A DNA stretch of 7,782 nt, taken from a bacterium. GTDB lineage: Bacteria; Omnitrophota; Gorgyraeia; Gygaellales; UBA12090. The stretch is taken from the NCBI GenBank assembly GCA_004299495.1, contig SCPY01000053.1, positions 1 through 7,782 on the forward strand. Reading direction: 5' to 3'. The notes under the pieces were generated by a model. That model was not told the DNA's origin. It ran no database searches and worked only from the letters and a program-made list of their open reading frames with translations. Shown here piece after piece: positions 7,620-7,782 of this stretch. Both the position numbers and the translations under genes were made by a program. The stretch's first letter is position 1. The number at the start of each line of letters is the position of its first letter.

Positions 7620-7782
7620 TTACTTTCCCATCCCTACGCCTTGCACGACTTGGAAAATCTTCCCTTCGGTCTGGATACTCGGGGCGATAATCACCTCCAC
7701 GTCGTGCATTTCCCGGATATTCATCACTCCCAGGGAGCCCTTACCACCTGCATGGGCTCTCTGGGAGTGATGAATATCCGGG
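7620..7782 (-). CDS. Unrecognised protein, C-terminal 53 residues (cut by window edge)
   Basis: An open frame enters from the high-coordinate edge and ends in TAA 10 bases before guaA. Its visible end reads GSLGVMNIREMHDVEVI, then IAPSIQTEGKIFQVVQGVGMGK. I do not recognise the family. It does not resemble the C-terminus of IMP dehydrogenase, the usual guaA partner. There are no membrane segments or known motifs in the fragment. Support for it being coding is modest: the frame is open to the edge, it has a sensible alternation of hydrophobic and charged residues, and it sits tightly against guaA with the guaA ribosome site overlapping its stop. The outermost 10 or so residues (PDIHHSQRAH) are encoded by the distal arm of a long palindrome and may not be genuine sequence. 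Confidence 0.55.
   Translation of the reverse strand, partial: PDIHHSQRAHAGGKGSLGVMNIREMHDVEVIIAPSIQTEGKIFQVVQGVGMGK
7712..7782. repeat. 29-bp near-perfect inverted repeat at the window end
   Basis: The left arm at 7712-7740 and right arm at 7754-7782 are reverse complements over 29 bases, with one mismatch (7734 against 7760, a G-T type pair) and a 13-base loop at 7741-7753. The right arm ends exactly at the last base of the window. The left arm lies inside the C-terminal coding fragment upstream of guaA. No T-tract follows on either strand, so it is not a standard terminator. A fold-back artefact at a contig end is the simplest reading, and a true chromosomal palindrome is the alternative. 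Confidence 0.9.

Noticed and set aside
7712..7782. Palindrome as insertion-sequence end or attachment site
   Set aside because: No transposase or integrase, no target duplication and no tRNA gene are nearby, and the arm ends at the contig edge, so an artefact explains it better.
1..7782. Defence, mobile or biosynthetic system hidden in the window
   Set aside because: Coding density is near complete with conserved housekeeping genes, and the gaps are all 70 bases or less, leaving no room for such a system.

Overview
The window carries six protein-coding genes, all on the minus strand, packed head to tail with almost no spare DNA. In transcription order (high to low coordinates) they are: the last 53 codons of an unrecognised gene, guaA (GMP synthase), dnaE (DNA polymerase III alpha), a small HU/IHF-family DNA-bending protein, hisS (histidyl-tRNA synthetase), and the first 278 codons of aspS (aspartyl-tRNA synthetase), which runs off the low-coordinate edge. 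The gaps in that order are 10, 24, 70 and 60 bases, followed by a 31-base overlap, so most or all of it could be one transcription unit. The 70-base dnaE-HU gap is the likeliest place for extra control.

This is ordinary housekeeping chromosome from a bacterium: purine synthesis, replication, nucleoid structure and aminoacylation of tRNA. No mobile element, CRISPR array, RNA gene or defence system is visible. GC content is moderate by eye. The hisS-aspS pair occurs in many phyla. The combination of gene order, DnaE type and a Lys/Ala-rich tail on GuaA is reminiscent of uncultivated groups such as Omnitrophota. That is a weak guess; a database search of DnaE or HisRS would settle it. The odd length, two cut genes and a long palindrome exactly at the high edge suggest a complete metagenomic or single-cell contig rather than a slice of a finished genome.

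I do not see a previously undescribed system here. The points worth a second look are: a strongly basic N-terminal extension of about 33 residues on GuaA; AspRS residues of the non-discriminating kind, predicting tRNA-dependent Asn synthesis; a His replacing the substrate-binding Gln of HisRS; a full metal-ligand set in the PHP domain of DnaE; two interlocking inverted repeats just upstream of the HU gene; the hisS/aspS overlap; and the 29-bp terminal palindrome, most likely an assembly or amplification artefact.
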